DNA from: JACXVD01 sp020446665
GTDB taxonomy: Bacteria > Pseudomonadota > Alphaproteobacteria > Sphingomonadales > Sphingomonadaceae
Direction of reading: 5' to 3'
DNA: 64,000 nucleotides
Assembly: GCA_041396905.1 (NCBI GenBank)
Contig: JAWKXQ010000003.1
Coordinates: forward strand, 124,001-188,000
Shown: positions 16,652 to 25,326 of the stretch, piece by piece
Layout: each line of letters begins with the position of its first letter
Numbering within the stretch: the first letter of the stretch is position 1
Program-made: the position numbers and the translations under genes
The notes under the pieces: generated by a model
Told to the model about the DNA's origin: nothing
Seen by the model: only the letters and a program-made list of their open reading frames with translations
Database searches by the model: none

Positions 16652-18181
16652 GTGCAGGACAAAAGGTTTTTGAATGAACCGCGACTGCTGGTTCTGGCGC
16701 CGCTCGTAGCGCTGACCCTCGTCTTTGCGAGCGTTTCTGCCTATCTGCTGCTGAGCGACGAAATCTCGCTGGGTCCGGCAACATCGCTGATTATCGCGGG
16801 GATTGGCATCTATGCGGCAGCCATGGCGCTGCTGGTGCGGTTTGGTCTGGCGCATATCACGCATCTGGAATCGCTGGGCATGACCGACAGTCTCAGCCTG
16901 TTGCCTAACCGGCGCGCGCTGCATGCGGGGATCAAGCGCAAAAATAGCAAGGGCGAGGAATTCGCCGTTGCCCTGATCGACCTTGATGGCTTCAAGATCG
17001 TCAATGACACCTATGGCCATAGCGTCGGCGACAAGCTGATCAAGCAATGCGCCCTGGTGCTGCATGATGTCTGTGGCGAGGATGCACGCTGTTTCCGCTT
17101 GGGCGGTGACGAATTCGCGATCAGCGTGGTTGGGCCGCTGGCCAGCACCATTCTGGAGGGGATTTGCCGCAATCTGTTGCAGCGCTTCAAATCGCCCATC
17201 ATGATCGATGATCGCCGCATTACCATTGGCGCGAGTATCGGCCTGTCCGCCAGCAACGGTGATGATGGTCTTACGTCCTCCGAATTGCTGCGTCGGTCAG
17301 ACGTTGCGATGTATGCTGCCAAGAGCAGTGGCAAGGGTCGCTGCACTTGGTACAAAGATGAATTCGACCGCAATCGCGAAGCCATGCGAGAGCTTGATGA
17401 AGAGCTGCGCAAGGCGCTGGCCAATGACGAATTCACGCTCAATTACCAGCCGCTGGTGGACAGTCACAGCGGCAAGGTCATGGCCGTCGAGAGCCTGATC
17501 CGCTGGAACCGCCCGCAAGGCGACCCGATCGGGCCGCATATCTTTATTCCGGTGGCCGAAGAATCCGGTCTCATCAATCCGATGGGCCTGTGGGTGCTAC
17601 GCAAGGCCTGCAGCGATGCCTTGGCCTGGGAAGGGATCAAGCTCTCCGTCAACATCTCGGCCGCGCAATTGCGCGATCCGGACCTGCCAGTGCAGCTGGC
17701 CCAGATCCTGGAAGAAACCGGCTTCCCGGCAGAACGGCTGGAACTGGAGATTACGGAAACCTGCCTCGTGCTCGATCCTGATGTGGCAGAGCGCAGTCTG
17801 GACATGCTGCGCGGCTTTGGCGTCGATATCTCGCTCGATGATTTTGGCACCGGCTATGCCTCTATCGGCTTCCTGCGCCAGTTCCGTTTTGAAAAGCTGA
17901 AACTTGATCGCTCGCTGGTGGTCAATGCCGGGGATGATGACGGGTCCCGCGCAATGATGTTGTCCAGCATTACCGTGGCCCGGGCGCTGAAGATGGATGT
18001 CACCGCCGAAGGGGTGGAAACCGAACAGCAGGCCGAACTCGTCCGCGCGGCCGGCTGCGACCTGATTCAGGGCTGGCTCTATTACAAGGCCATGCCGGCA
18101 GAGGAAATTACAGCGCTCCTGCAACAGGCAGGTGACCAGGACAAACCATCGCAAGGCGATATCTCTCCGAGGGCAGCATGA
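16652..18181 (+). CDS. Membrane-bound diguanylate cyclase/phosphodiesterase (GGDEF-EAL)
   Basis: Two N-terminal membrane helices (VLAPLVALTLVFASVSAYL and SLIIAGIGIYAAAMALL) precede a GGDEF domain with intact RLGGDEF and an EAL domain. The EAL signature motif reads ESLIRW instead of EALxRW, but NISAAQL, EITETCL, DDFGTGYAS and EGVETEQQ are kept. It would make and/or degrade cyclic di-GMP. The start is uncertain: the GTG at 16652 has AGGA 12 bases upstream, and a TTG at 16625 is in frame. It overlaps the MCP gene by four bases, which places c-di-GMP signalling inside the che operon. Confidence 0.88.
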   Translation: MQDKRFLNEPRLLVLAPLVALTLVFASVSAYLLLSDEISLGPATSLIIAGIGIYAAAMALLVRFGLAHITHLESLGMTDSLSLLPNRRALHAGIKRKNSKGEEFAVALIDLDGFKIVNDTYGHSVGDKLIKQCALVLHDVCGEDARCFRLGGDEFAISVVGPLASTILEGICRNLLQRFKSPIMIDDRRITIGASIGLSASNGDDGLTSSELLRRSDVAMYAAKSSGKGRCTWYKDEFDRNREAMRELDEELRKALANDEFTLNYQPLVDSHSGKVMAVESLIRWNRPQGDPIGPHIFIPVAEESGLINPMGLWVLRKACSDALAWEGIKLSVNISAAQLRDPDLPVQLAQILEETGFPAERLELEITETCLVLDPDVAERSLDMLRGFGVDISLDDFGTGYASIGFLRQFRFEKLKLDRSLVVNAGDDDGSRAMMLSSITVARALKMDVTAEGVETEQQAELVRAAGCDLIQGWLYYKAMPAEEITALLQQAGDQDKPSQGDISPRAA

Positions 18182-19935
18182 ACGCGATTAGTCACGAATT
18201 TGGCCAGATGGAAGGCACCGCGCTGGAAAATGCGTCGCCGCATAGTGACCAGGCAGGTCCGGAAACCGCTGACATCCAACCGCCGCGCTGGTGGCAATAT
18301 CGCCGCCAGCCAATTGCGGGCAAGGTGCGCCTGCTGGTTGGCAGCGTGATCGCCATGTTTGTCTGTGTGATCGCAATCGTTGCCTTCACTGTCTTCGTGA
18401 TCCGTTCCGGATCCAGCGCAGCCATCGAATTGTCACGCTCCAGCCATTCTGTCAGCACGCTTTCTGCCGAATTGAGCATTGCCCGCAGCGCCACCGGCCA
18501 GTTGGGCGATGGCACAAGCGAGGCCGCAGAAGCGGAAGTGGTGACAAGCGCGATGGAGAATGCCGTCGCGATAGCCGCCACCGCAAAATCCCAGCTCGAT
18601 GCTTCTGACCCGGTATTTGCAGAAGAAATGGCTGCCATTCAGGCACGTGTGATCGCCCTGGCAGGCACAATGCCACGGCCAGACGAAGCAAGCCCGGCAC
18701 AACGGGCACAATTCATCGCTGAAACGGAAACGCTGTTCGCAGACAGCTGGAGCCTGCGCAACCGCTTGATGGAAGTCAGCGAAGCGGCAACACAGGAAGT
18801 GATGCAACAGGTCAGTTGGGTATTCGCATTGCTGGCCACCTTGCTGGCCATCACGGTCAGCTTCGGCTTTGCGCTGGGCCGGGTCGTGTCGCGAGACCTT
18901 ACAGCTGCAATTTCCCGGGTCACCAACGGCCTCACCCTGCTTGCCAAAGGCAAGACCATCGATACCGTAACGGATACGGAACGTGAGGATGAAGTGGGAG
19001 AGATGGCCCGAACGCTGGATGTTTTCCAGCGCGCTTCCGGCAAATATCGCAGCTTGCTGGATGAACGGATCGAACAGCGCAATTCCCAAAGGGAAATGCT
19101 GCGCCGACTGGCAGATCAGTTTGACGGGTCGATCAATGAAATTGTTGCCAATGTTGCCGCCGCATCCAGCCAGCTGCAGGCGACAGCCACCAATCTGGCA
19201 GCCTCTGCAGACCAGTCTGCCGGGCAGGTCAGCCAGGTTGCCGTGGCAATGGAAGAAGCGTCTTCCGGCGTTACCGCGGCCACCGCTGCCAGCGATGAAT
19301 TTGCCATGTCGATTGGCGAAATCAGCCGTCAGGCAAGCCATTCGGCAGAGCTGGCCCGCACAGTCAGCACCACTGCCAGCGAAGCAGACAGCACCATCAG
19401 CGCCCTGCATGATTCCGCCTCTGAAGTGGGTCAGGTCGTCGAACTGATCCAGTCCATCGCCCAGCGCACCAATCTGCTTGCCCTGAATGCCTCGATCGAA
19501 GCCGCACGCGGTGGCGAGGCAGGGCGCGGATTTGCTGTGGTCGCGTCTGAAGTGAAAGAACTGGCAGCTCAGACCAGCAGAGCCACGCAGGAAGTTTCCG
19601 AACAAATCCGGGCGATGCAGCAATCCACCGACGCCAGCGTTTCGGCACTGCGCAATATCAGTGGCCAGATTGACCAGCTGGAAGCAACCGCCGTGTCGAT
19701 TGCCTCTGCCGTCGATCAACAGGCTGTGGCTGGTCAGGACCTTGCCCGCAGCATTGATCTGGCTGCCAATGGCACCGACCGGGTATCTGCCAATTTCGCG
19801 CAGGTCCGCGAAGTCTCACTCGCAACAGGCAGTGCCGCCTCGCAACTTCTGCAATCGGCCACCAGCCTTGGGGATCAGGCAGCAGAATTGCGCAGCAAGG
19901 CGCAGGAATTCCTTGCGCAAGTGCGGCGGGATTAG
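18178..19935 (+). CDS. Methyl-accepting chemotaxis protein
   Basis: This 585-residue transmembrane chemoreceptor has TM1 near residues 50-76 (LLVGSVIAMFVCVIAIVAF) and a periplasmic helical sensor of about 140 residues. TM2 lies near 217-240, followed by HAMP (SRVTNGLTLLAKGK). The cytoplasmic signalling domain has its conserved tip TNLLALNASIEAARGGE, then AGRGFAVVASEVKELA. The ligand is unknown. It is the last gene of the che operon and overlaps the GGDEF-EAL gene. An IS element begins 13 bases after its stop, so no terminator of its own remains between them. Confidence 0.93.
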   Translation: MNAISHEFGQMEGTALENASPHSDQAGPETADIQPPRWWQYRRQPIAGKVRLLVGSVIAMFVCVIAIVAFTVFVIRSGSSAAIELSRSSHSVSTLSAELSIARSATGQLGDGTSEAAEAEVVTSAMENAVAIAATAKSQLDASDPVFAEEMAAIQARVIALAGTMPRPDEASPAQRAQFIAETETLFADSWSLRNRLMEVSEAATQEVMQQVSWVFALLATLLAITVSFGFALGRVVSRDLTAAISRVTNGLTLLAKGKTIDTVTDTEREDEVGEMARTLDVFQRASGKYRSLLDERIEQRNSQREMLRRLADQFDGSINEIVANVAAASSQLQATATNLAASADQSAGQVSQVAVAMEEASSGVTAATAASDEFAMSIGEISRQASHSAELARTVSTTASEADSTISALHDSASEVGQVVELIQSIAQRTNLLALNASIEAARGGEAGRGFAVVASEVKELAAQTSRATQEVSEQIRAMQQSTDASVSALRNISGQIDQLEATAVSIASAVDQQAVAGQDLARSIDLAANGTDRVSANFAQVREVSLATGSAASQLLQSATSLGDQAAELRSKAQEFLAQVRRD

Positions 19936-19947
19936 GACCGCGCCCTA

Positions 19948-20804
19948 GGACCTGTTGACAAAAGCTCGGTAGGGATTCCCAAAATCGCGATCGGCTGATT
20001 CAAGGCTACTTTTTGGGGAGCAGCTATGGCGCGCGGGGATTTGTCGGACGAAGAATGGGAAGTGATCGGACCGTTGCTGCCGTCCGAGCGGGGGCGCTGG
20101 GCGCGGCCAGCGGGCGATAATCGGCGTTTTCTCAATGGAATGCTCCATGTCCTGCGGGTCGGCTGCCCCTGGCGCGACATGCATGAGCGATACGGCAAGT
20201 GGAACTCGGTCTATGTCCGGTTCCGACGATGGGCCGAGCAGGGTGTCTGGGATGCCATGCTGCAAACGCTGGTCGATCTCGGACTGACCGATGATTGGCA
20301 GCATATGATCGACAGCACGAGCGTCCGGGGCCATTCGCAGGCCGCCGGCGCAAGGGGGGGACTCATAAGGAGGCTTTTGGTCGATCACGCGGCGGTTTTA
20401 CGAGCAAAATCCACGCCCGATGTGACAATCAGGGACGCCCTCTCTGCTTCGTCCTGACCGGCGGCGAGGCATCCGATTACACCGCTGCCGGGCCGTTGAT
20501 GGCGATCCCGGTTACCACACCCAAGGCGCTGCTCGCGGACAAGGGCTATGACGGGGATCGCTTCCGTGAAAGCCTGTTGATCCGGGGCATTCTGCCGATC
20601 ATTCCGCCCCGCTCGAACCGCAAGGTTCCTGAGCATCCCGACTATCGCCGCTACAAGGACCGCAATCGCATCGAGCGCATGTTCAACAAGCTCAAGCAAT
20701 CCCGACGGATCGCAACCCGCTACGACAAGACAGCGTTGTCCTTCGCCAGCTTCCTCAACCTCGCAAGCATCCGCTTATGGCTGAAGTCTTTTGTCAACAA
20801 GGCC
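19948..20804 (+). mobile_element. IS5-family (IS427-like) insertion sequence
   Basis: This is an 857-bp element with 17-bp terminal inverted repeats: GGACCTGTTGACAAAAG at 19948, and its near-complement at 20788-20804, which reads GGCCTTGTTGACAAAAG on the other strand (15 of 17 match). A TA dinucleotide flanks both ends (19946-19947 and 20805-20806), consistent with a short target duplication. It carries one transposase in two overlapping frames. It sits between the end of the MCP gene and a duplicated topA tail. Confidence 0.88.
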
Positions 20805-20807
20805 TAA
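20026..20807 (+). CDS. IS5-family transposase made by -1 frameshift (orfA 20026-20457, orfB 20295-20807)
   Basis: OrfA (143 residues) carries the DUF4096-type N-terminus (LSDEEWEVIGPLLP) and the first catalytic Asp in MIDSTSVRGHS. OrfB carries LLADKGYDGDRFRE (second Asp) and RNRIERMFNKLKQSRRIATR (Glu). A run of seven G at 20354-20360 preceded by AA is the expected slippery site: a shift of -1 there joins GHSQAAGARGG to THKEAFGRSRGG without losing any DDE motif. The element therefore looks intact and potentially active. OrfB's stop falls just past the right inverted repeat. Confidence 0.88.
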
Positions 20808-20936
20808 GTCCTCAGCCTTCGCCTTCTTTTTCGGCGCGGCCTTCTTCTTGGCAGGCGCCTTCTTCTTGGCTGCTGCTTTGCCCTTTTTCTTCGTAGGCCC
20901 CTTCGCCACGCGCGAGTCGATCAAGGCGACGGCCTG
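20807..20936 (-). pseudogene. topA: Duplicated 3' tail of topA
   Basis: About 125 bases match the 3' end of the topA fragment (21306-21440) at roughly 89% identity by eye. They encode the same lysine/alanine-rich tail (AKKKAPAKKKA...). Most differences fall in third codon positions, which suggests two genuine topA lineages rather than a recent copy. The reading frame lacks the original stop because the IS element is inserted at the end. At the other edge it is joined at a shared GGCCTGTC to a truncated DUF559 gene. Confidence 0.7.
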
Positions 20937-21151
20937 TCGCCCATATCATGCGCGATACCGTCTATTTCGACGCACAATTTCGCTTTCACACAATAGAAAT
21001 CGAGAACATATTTCCCCAGTCCATGCTGGCGGCGGAATTTGACCTCATCCTGCGCACGTAATTCGCGCCACAACAGCCTCTCTGGCAGCGACATATTTGC
21101 GCGGAGGGTCCGCGCATTGGCAACATTCTTGCTGCGTCTGGGTCTGGGCAA
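20921..21151 (-). pseudogene. Truncated DUF559 (VSR-like) endonuclease
   Basis: The 76-codon frame matches the first two thirds of the intact DUF559 protein at 40278-40637: MSLPERLLWRELRAQ, KFRRQHGLGKYVLDFYC and CVEIDGIAHDMGDRP are shared motifs. It then runs into the topA tail and stops after two foreign codons. The missing C-terminus contains the last conserved beta strand and helix, so activity is unlikely. A palindromic element (21157-21297) lies directly upstream. Confidence 0.8.
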
Positions 21152-21156
21152 CTTTC

Positions 21157-21297
21157 CCCTCCGTCACAGCGCCTTGCGGCGCTGCGCCACCTCCCCATTT
21201 GCACTGCGTGAAAATGGGGAGAATCTTAGATGGCGGCTCTCCCCAAATTGCGCAGCCATTTGGGGAGGTGGCAGCCCGCAGGGCTGACGGAGGGGTA
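21157..21297. repeat. Nested palindromic element beside the truncated DUF559 gene
   Basis: A 141-bp imperfect palindrome has outer arms CCCCTCCGTCA (21157) and TGACGGAGGGG (ending 21297) and inner arms GCCACCTCCCCA/TTTGGGGAGGTGGC. A further internal hairpin lies around TTTGCACTGCGTGAAAA. Its organisation resembles the elements at 40137-40285 and 40637-40749, which bracket the intact DUF559 gene, although the sequences differ. Confidence 0.65.
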
Positions 21298-21307
21298 ATA
21301 TCTGGCC

Positions 21308-21952
21308 CTACTCCTCAGCCTTCGCCTTCTTCTTCGGCGCGGCCTTCTTCTTGGCAGGCGCTTTCTTCTTCGCCGCTGCCTTGCCCTTTTTCTTCGCAGG
21401 TCCCTTGGCCGCGCGTGCGTCGATCAGGGCGATGGCCTGTTCGTCCGTCACATCTTCCGGCTTCACATCCTTGGGGATGGTGGCGTTGGTCGTGCCGTCG
21501 GTGACATAGGGGCCATAGCGGCCCGGCATCACCTTGATCTCGCCGCCGCTGGTCGGGTGCGCGCCGAGCGTCTTGATCGGTTCGGCCTTGCCACGTCCAC
21601 CGCCGCCCCGATTGGCAGCCTGCGCCAGAATATCCACTGCCCGGTTCATCCCCACTTCGAAGACTTCGCGGGTATTTGACAATTTCCCATATTTGCCATC
21701 GTGGCGCAGATAGGGGCCATAGCGCCCGATTGCCGCTTCGATTTCCTTGCCGGTTTCGGGATGTTCACCCACGATACGCGGCAGGCTGAGCAGCTTTACG
21801 GCCCAATCCAGATCAAACTCCGGCAGATCCTTGGGGATGCTCGCGCGTTTCGCTTCCTTGCCGCTGCCCATCTGGACATAGGGGCCGAAGCGACCGCTCT
21901 TGCGCTGCTGGAGAGCGTGGTTGAACACGGGCGGTGCGGCCCTGAGTTGCAT
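21308..21952 (-). pseudogene. topA: DNA topoisomerase I, C-terminal fragment
   Basis: Only about 200 residues of TopA remain: the C-terminal repeats RKSGRFGPYVQMG, IGRYGPYLRHDGKY and GRYGPYVTDGTTNATIPKD, followed by a lysine/alanine tail. The Toprim and catalytic-tyrosine domains (more than 600 residues) are absent. The first 13 residues before RKSGRF have no similarity to TopA, so homology breaks near 21915. Topoisomerase I is usually indispensable, so either another copy exists or this is a misassembly edge at the start of the disturbed stretch. Confidence 0.8.
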
Positions 21953-22052
21953 CCTTTAGCGGCTACCCAGTGGCCAGAGGCCAGCAATCCATCGCCCCCG
22001 AGAGGCAGAGAAACAGTCAATGCTTTGCTTTTCTTTGTGGGGATAGCAGTGG

Positions 22053-22129
22053 CGGAGCCCCCTGCTGTTCGAACCAGCGACCCACTGATTAAAAGTCAAA
22101 GGTTGCTCTACCGACTGAGCTAAGGGCCC
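22053..22129 (-). tRNA. tRNA-Lys (TTT), malformed
   Basis: Read on the minus strand, the sequence has the 5' acceptor GGGCCCT, a normal D arm (GCTCAGTCGGTAGAGC), the loop CTTTTAA (anticodon TTT), GTTCGAA and a CCA at 22050-22052. The anticodon stem carries three extra bases on its 5' side (AACCTTTGA where AACTGA is expected). The T arm is short, and the 3' acceptor strand GGGGGCT pairs poorly with the 5' strand. It is either a pseudo-tRNA or a tRNA with sequencing errors. Confidence 0.6.
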
Positions 22130-22142
22130 GACCACCGGGCGC

Positions 22143-22645
22143 TCACCTAGGGGCGGGTTTCGGCTTGGTCAAGCGTGCGTGTAACTGTTTGATGGTGAAA
22201 CCTGTCACCGGATCGCGCTGCGCCATCGCGCCGCCGCCGGGCCAGGCGGACGACGAAGTCCCGCTTTCTTCCGTAGGCGATAGAGGGTGCATCGCAGGTC
22301 TTTTTGCGATACAATCCCGCCGCTCCAAAGCACGATATCGAGGTCCAGCGTGCGCGCGCGCCAGCGTTGTCCGCGCCGTTCACGCCCCAGCACCTGCTCC
22401 AGGCACAGAACCGATTCGAGCAGGTCGTCTGGCTCCCGGATGGTCGAGATAAGCACAGCTGCATTGGCGAAGCGCCGCTGGGACGAGCCTATCGGATCGC
22501 TGGTGATGATCGGTGATTGCGCCAGCACGGAACCGACCGTGGGAGACATCAGGTCGATCGCCACCTGCAGCACGTCCCTTGGGCGGCCAAAGACCGGGTG
22601 ACGCTGGTTGGAGCCAAGCGCAATCAGATAGCGATGCGTCGCCAC
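22143..22645 (-). pseudogene. folK: folK, 6-hydroxymethyl-dihydropterin pyrophosphokinase, frameshifted
   Basis: The N-terminal part starts at GTG 22645 with VATHRYLIALGSNQRH and runs through VGSVLAQSPIITSDPIGSSQ to the HPPK signature RWRARTLDLDIVLW. After VSQKDL the protein leaves frame. RDFVVR continues in a second frame, and RDPVTGFTIKQLHARLTK, the genuine C-terminus, is in a third. At least two indels therefore disrupt it around 22240-22310. HPPK is normally essential for folate synthesis, which makes sequencing error plausible. The start lies five bases after the aguB stop. Confidence 0.8.
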
Positions 22646-22650
22646 CCCGC

Positions 22651-23515
22651 TCAGATATCCTCGCAAATGCGGCCGTATAGCTGTGGGCGGCGATCGCGGA
22701 AGAAGCCCATGCCCGCACGGTGCGTTGCCGCCTGCGCGAGATCGAGCGTGGCCACCAGCACGCCGCATTCTTCCTCGCCGAATTCGCAGATCTTGTCGCC
22801 CCATTCATTGGTGATGAAGCTGTGGCCGTAAAAGGCCTGCTCGCTGCCCGCCTCGCGTTCCTGCCCGATGCGATTGGCGGCGATCACCGGCATGCAATGA
22901 CACGGCATGGCCCTGCATCTGCGCGCTGCCACATGCGGCTGGTGTCGAGATCGGCATCATAGGGTTCAGACCCGATGGCGGTGGGATAGAACAGCAGCTC
23001 TGCCCCCATCAGCGCCATCACCCGCGCGCATTCGGGATACCACTGGTCCCAGCAGATCCCCACGCCGATGCGCGTGCCCATTACATCCCACACTTTGAAA
23101 CCGTCATTGCCGGGGCGGAAATAGTATTTTTCCTCGTAACCCGGCCCGTCGGGGATGTGGCTCTTGCGATAGGTGCCCAGCACTTCGCCCGAGGCGTCGA
23201 TCATCGCCAGCGTGTTGTAGTAATGATGCCCGTCGCGTTCGAAGAAACTGGTAGGGATCGCCACGCCCAGCTTCTTCGCCAGCTTCGCCATGGCGCGGAC
23301 AGAGGGATGCTCCATGGTCGGGCGCGCCAGCGCGAACAGAGCCTCATCCTCCAGCTTGCAGAAATAGGGGCCGGAAAACAGCTCTGGCGGGAGGATGATC
23401 TGCGCCCCGCACGCGGCGGCTTCTTCCACCAGCGCGGTGACGGCGGCGATATTTTCCTGCTCGTCCAGCGAGCCGAGGGCAAGTTGCAGGGCGGCGATGC
23501 AGTAATTTCTCTCAT
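22651..23515 (-). pseudogene. aguB: aguB, N-carbamoylputrescine amidase, frameshifted
   Basis: This carbon-nitrogen hydrolase shows the catalytic Glu in IILPPELFSGPYF, Lys in TYRKSHIPDGPGYEEKYYF and Cys in GVGICWDQWYPECARVM. The family converts N-carbamoylputrescine to putrescine, CO2 and ammonia. The frame breaks twice: the natural ATG at 23515 (MREIT) is out of frame with the following IAALQLAL, implying a lost base near 23500. Near 22890-22925, SRMWQRA continues as CMPVIAANRIGQE only after small indels. The C-terminus (FGEEECGVLVATLDL) is intact and ends at 22651. Confidence 0.82.
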
Positions 23516-23529
23516 GCGCCGCCTTATCC

Positions 23530-24426
23530 TTATGGGCGCTTCTTGAACAGCAGCTTCTTTCCCAGCGCAGTCGCTTTCGCCCACTTTCTTCAGCGCTCTT
23601 CGCTCTTGCCACCCCATACGGGCGGCAATTCCCACACGCCGCGCGGATGGTCAGCGCTATCGGCAGGGTTGGCGTTGATCTCGCTGCGGCCCATGAATTC
23701 GAACCCGTTGGCTTCCATCATCGCGATCACATCAGCTTCGCGGACATAGCCCTTTGTGCCGTCAGCATAGGCATAGGGCGCATCCATTTTCGCCCGGTGC
23801 TGGACGATGCCGATCATGCCATCATCCTTCAGCAGGCTGCGCATGGCCTTTTGATCTCTGCCAGCGCGCTGTTGGTGCGGAACAAATGGTGTAGGAAAAT
23901 GCGCGGCGCGCGCACTACGATGATGCGTGGGGTCAAGTGCCAAGTTCCTCTCTCTCTCTTCCGGCAGAGCATCGGTGGTGAAGCCCTTTGATCCGGTCTG
24001 CCGACATACCGCTCCAGCCTTCGAGACCTTTTCCGGGAACGCAGCAGCGTCTGCGCGCATCTGTGCCTGCCGCTCTGGATCGCTGGTGGCGAAGGAGGGG
24101 TGGCGATAGAGGCCCACCAATTCGCCCTTCTCGCTCAGATAGCTGGCCAGCATGCGGGTGTACCAGCCGCCACCGGGGGCCAGCTCGCCCACTTTCATAT
24201 CCGGCGCGACCTGAAAGAAGGCCAGCGTTTCAACCGGATGCCGATATTGGTCGCGCGCCTTGTCTTCTGCGCGGCTTTCATGCTGGGCGGCCATCATCAG
24301 CCCGTGATGCAGCGGTCCATGCAGCGAATGGTCCATCTTGCCATGCTCATGCTGGTCCGCCAGCGCAGGTGCCCCGGCCAGCAAGGTGGCGCAAGCAGCG
24401 GCGGCGAGTACGAATTTGGCTTTCAT
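23530..24426 (-). pseudogene. Exported class I SAM-dependent methyltransferase-like protein, frameshifted
   Basis: A signal peptide (MKAKFVLAAAACATLLAGAP) starts at 24426, followed by a methyltransferase of the COG4798 type: DMKVGELAPGGGWYTRMLAS is the SAM-binding motif, and MRSLLKDDGMIGIVQHRAK and GYVREADVIAMMEANGF follow. The middle (after FTTDALPE, about 23880-23960) reads as nonsense, so two compensating indels are likely. After WELPPVWGGKSEER the frame stops early, while the expected tail (KKVGESD, then LLFKKRP and a stop at 23530) appears in other frames. The exported location is typical of this sphingomonad family; the substrate is unknown. Confidence 0.72.
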
Positions 24427-24521
24427 CAATCCTGTCCTCTCAAATGAGATACTCCGCCACCAACGCATGATGGCAAATGCGGTTTCCGTTCCTATCTTCA
24501 CAATGAAGAATGGAGACGATG

Positions 24522-25060
24522 ATGAGCGAGAACAAGCAGGCAATCGTGGCCGGAGGGTGTTTCTGGTGCACAGAGGCGTATTTCGCCAGCTGGCAGGCGT
24601 GAGCGAGGTGGAAAGCGGCTATATCGGCGGCAGCGTCGATAATCCGACCTACAAGCAAGTGTGCAGCGGCACGACCGGCCATGCCGAAGCGATCCGCATT
24701 AGCTTTGACCCGGAAGTGCTGACACTGGCCGATCTGCTCGACGTGTTCATGGCCACGCATGACCCGACCCAGCTCAACCGGCAGGGCAATGATGTGGGCA
24801 CGCAATATCGCAGCGCGATCTTCCTCAATGACGATCTGTCTCAGGATGATGCCGAGGCCGCGATTGCGCGCTGGAATGCAGACCATTCAGGCCAGGCCGC
24901 CGTCACCACAGTGGAAGGCCCCGCGATCTGGTATCCGGCCGAGGATTACCATCAGGAATATTGGGAAGGCGAAGGCCAGCGCAACCCCTATTGCATGGCC
25001 GTGATCCCGCCCAAGCTGGAGAAGCTACGGCGCGGCTTTCAGGAAAAGCTGAAGGGCTAG
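24522..25060 (+). pseudogene. msrA: msrA, peptide methionine sulfoxide reductase, one frameshift
   Basis: The gene starts at ATG 24522 (MSENKQAIVAGGCFWCTEA), with the catalytic Cys in GGCFWC. One base is missing near 24577: GAGGCGTATTTCGCCAG should read GAGGCG-G-TATTTCGCCAG to give TEAVFRQLAGVSEV. Downstream the true frame is GYIGGSVDNPTYKQVCSG, DPTQLNRQGNDVGTQYRS and AEDYHQEYW, all standard MsrA motifs. MsrA repairs oxidised methionine in the cytoplasm. Apart from that base the gene is complete. Its stop codon lies inside the inverted-repeat element that follows. Confidence 0.85.
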
Positions 25061-25326
25061 GCCGCGTGGACAAATTCGCCGTGGATCACGGTTCGAGTCC
25101 AAATCTGTCCTGACAAGGCGCGTGCGCGCAGGAAGTGCATCGCACTTTCAAGCGTGCGCAACGCTGGCAGGGCGGATTTGGGCCGAACCCCTGCGGGGCC
25201 AGCCGATAAACCGCCATTTCGGCGTCGCTCGTCCTTGAATATGCCAAGCATGTCCTGCGTCCTCGCTCCTTGAACTGGCGGTTTATCGGCTGGCCGTGAC
25301 CACGGCGAATTTGTCCGCGCGGCCTA
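25058..25326. repeat. MITE-like element with long terminal inverted repeats between msrA and rsmB
   Basis: The arms at 25058-25092 and 25294-25326 are inverted repeats of about 31 bases, starting TAGGCCGCG and containing GGACAAATTCGCCGTGG, with one indel and one mismatch. A second inverted pair, GCCAGCCGATAAACCGCCA, lies inside (about 25199 and 25275). The stop codons of both convergent genes, msrA (TAG 25058) and rsmB (TAG, complement 25324-25326), are the first bases of the arms. A 64-codon minus-strand frame inside shows no recognised domain. Confidence 0.65.

Noticed and set aside
25057..25251. 64-codon minus-strand frame between msrA and rsmB
   Set aside because: It is contained in the inverted-repeat element, has no domain and no convincing ribosome-binding site; the repeat structure explains the sequence better.
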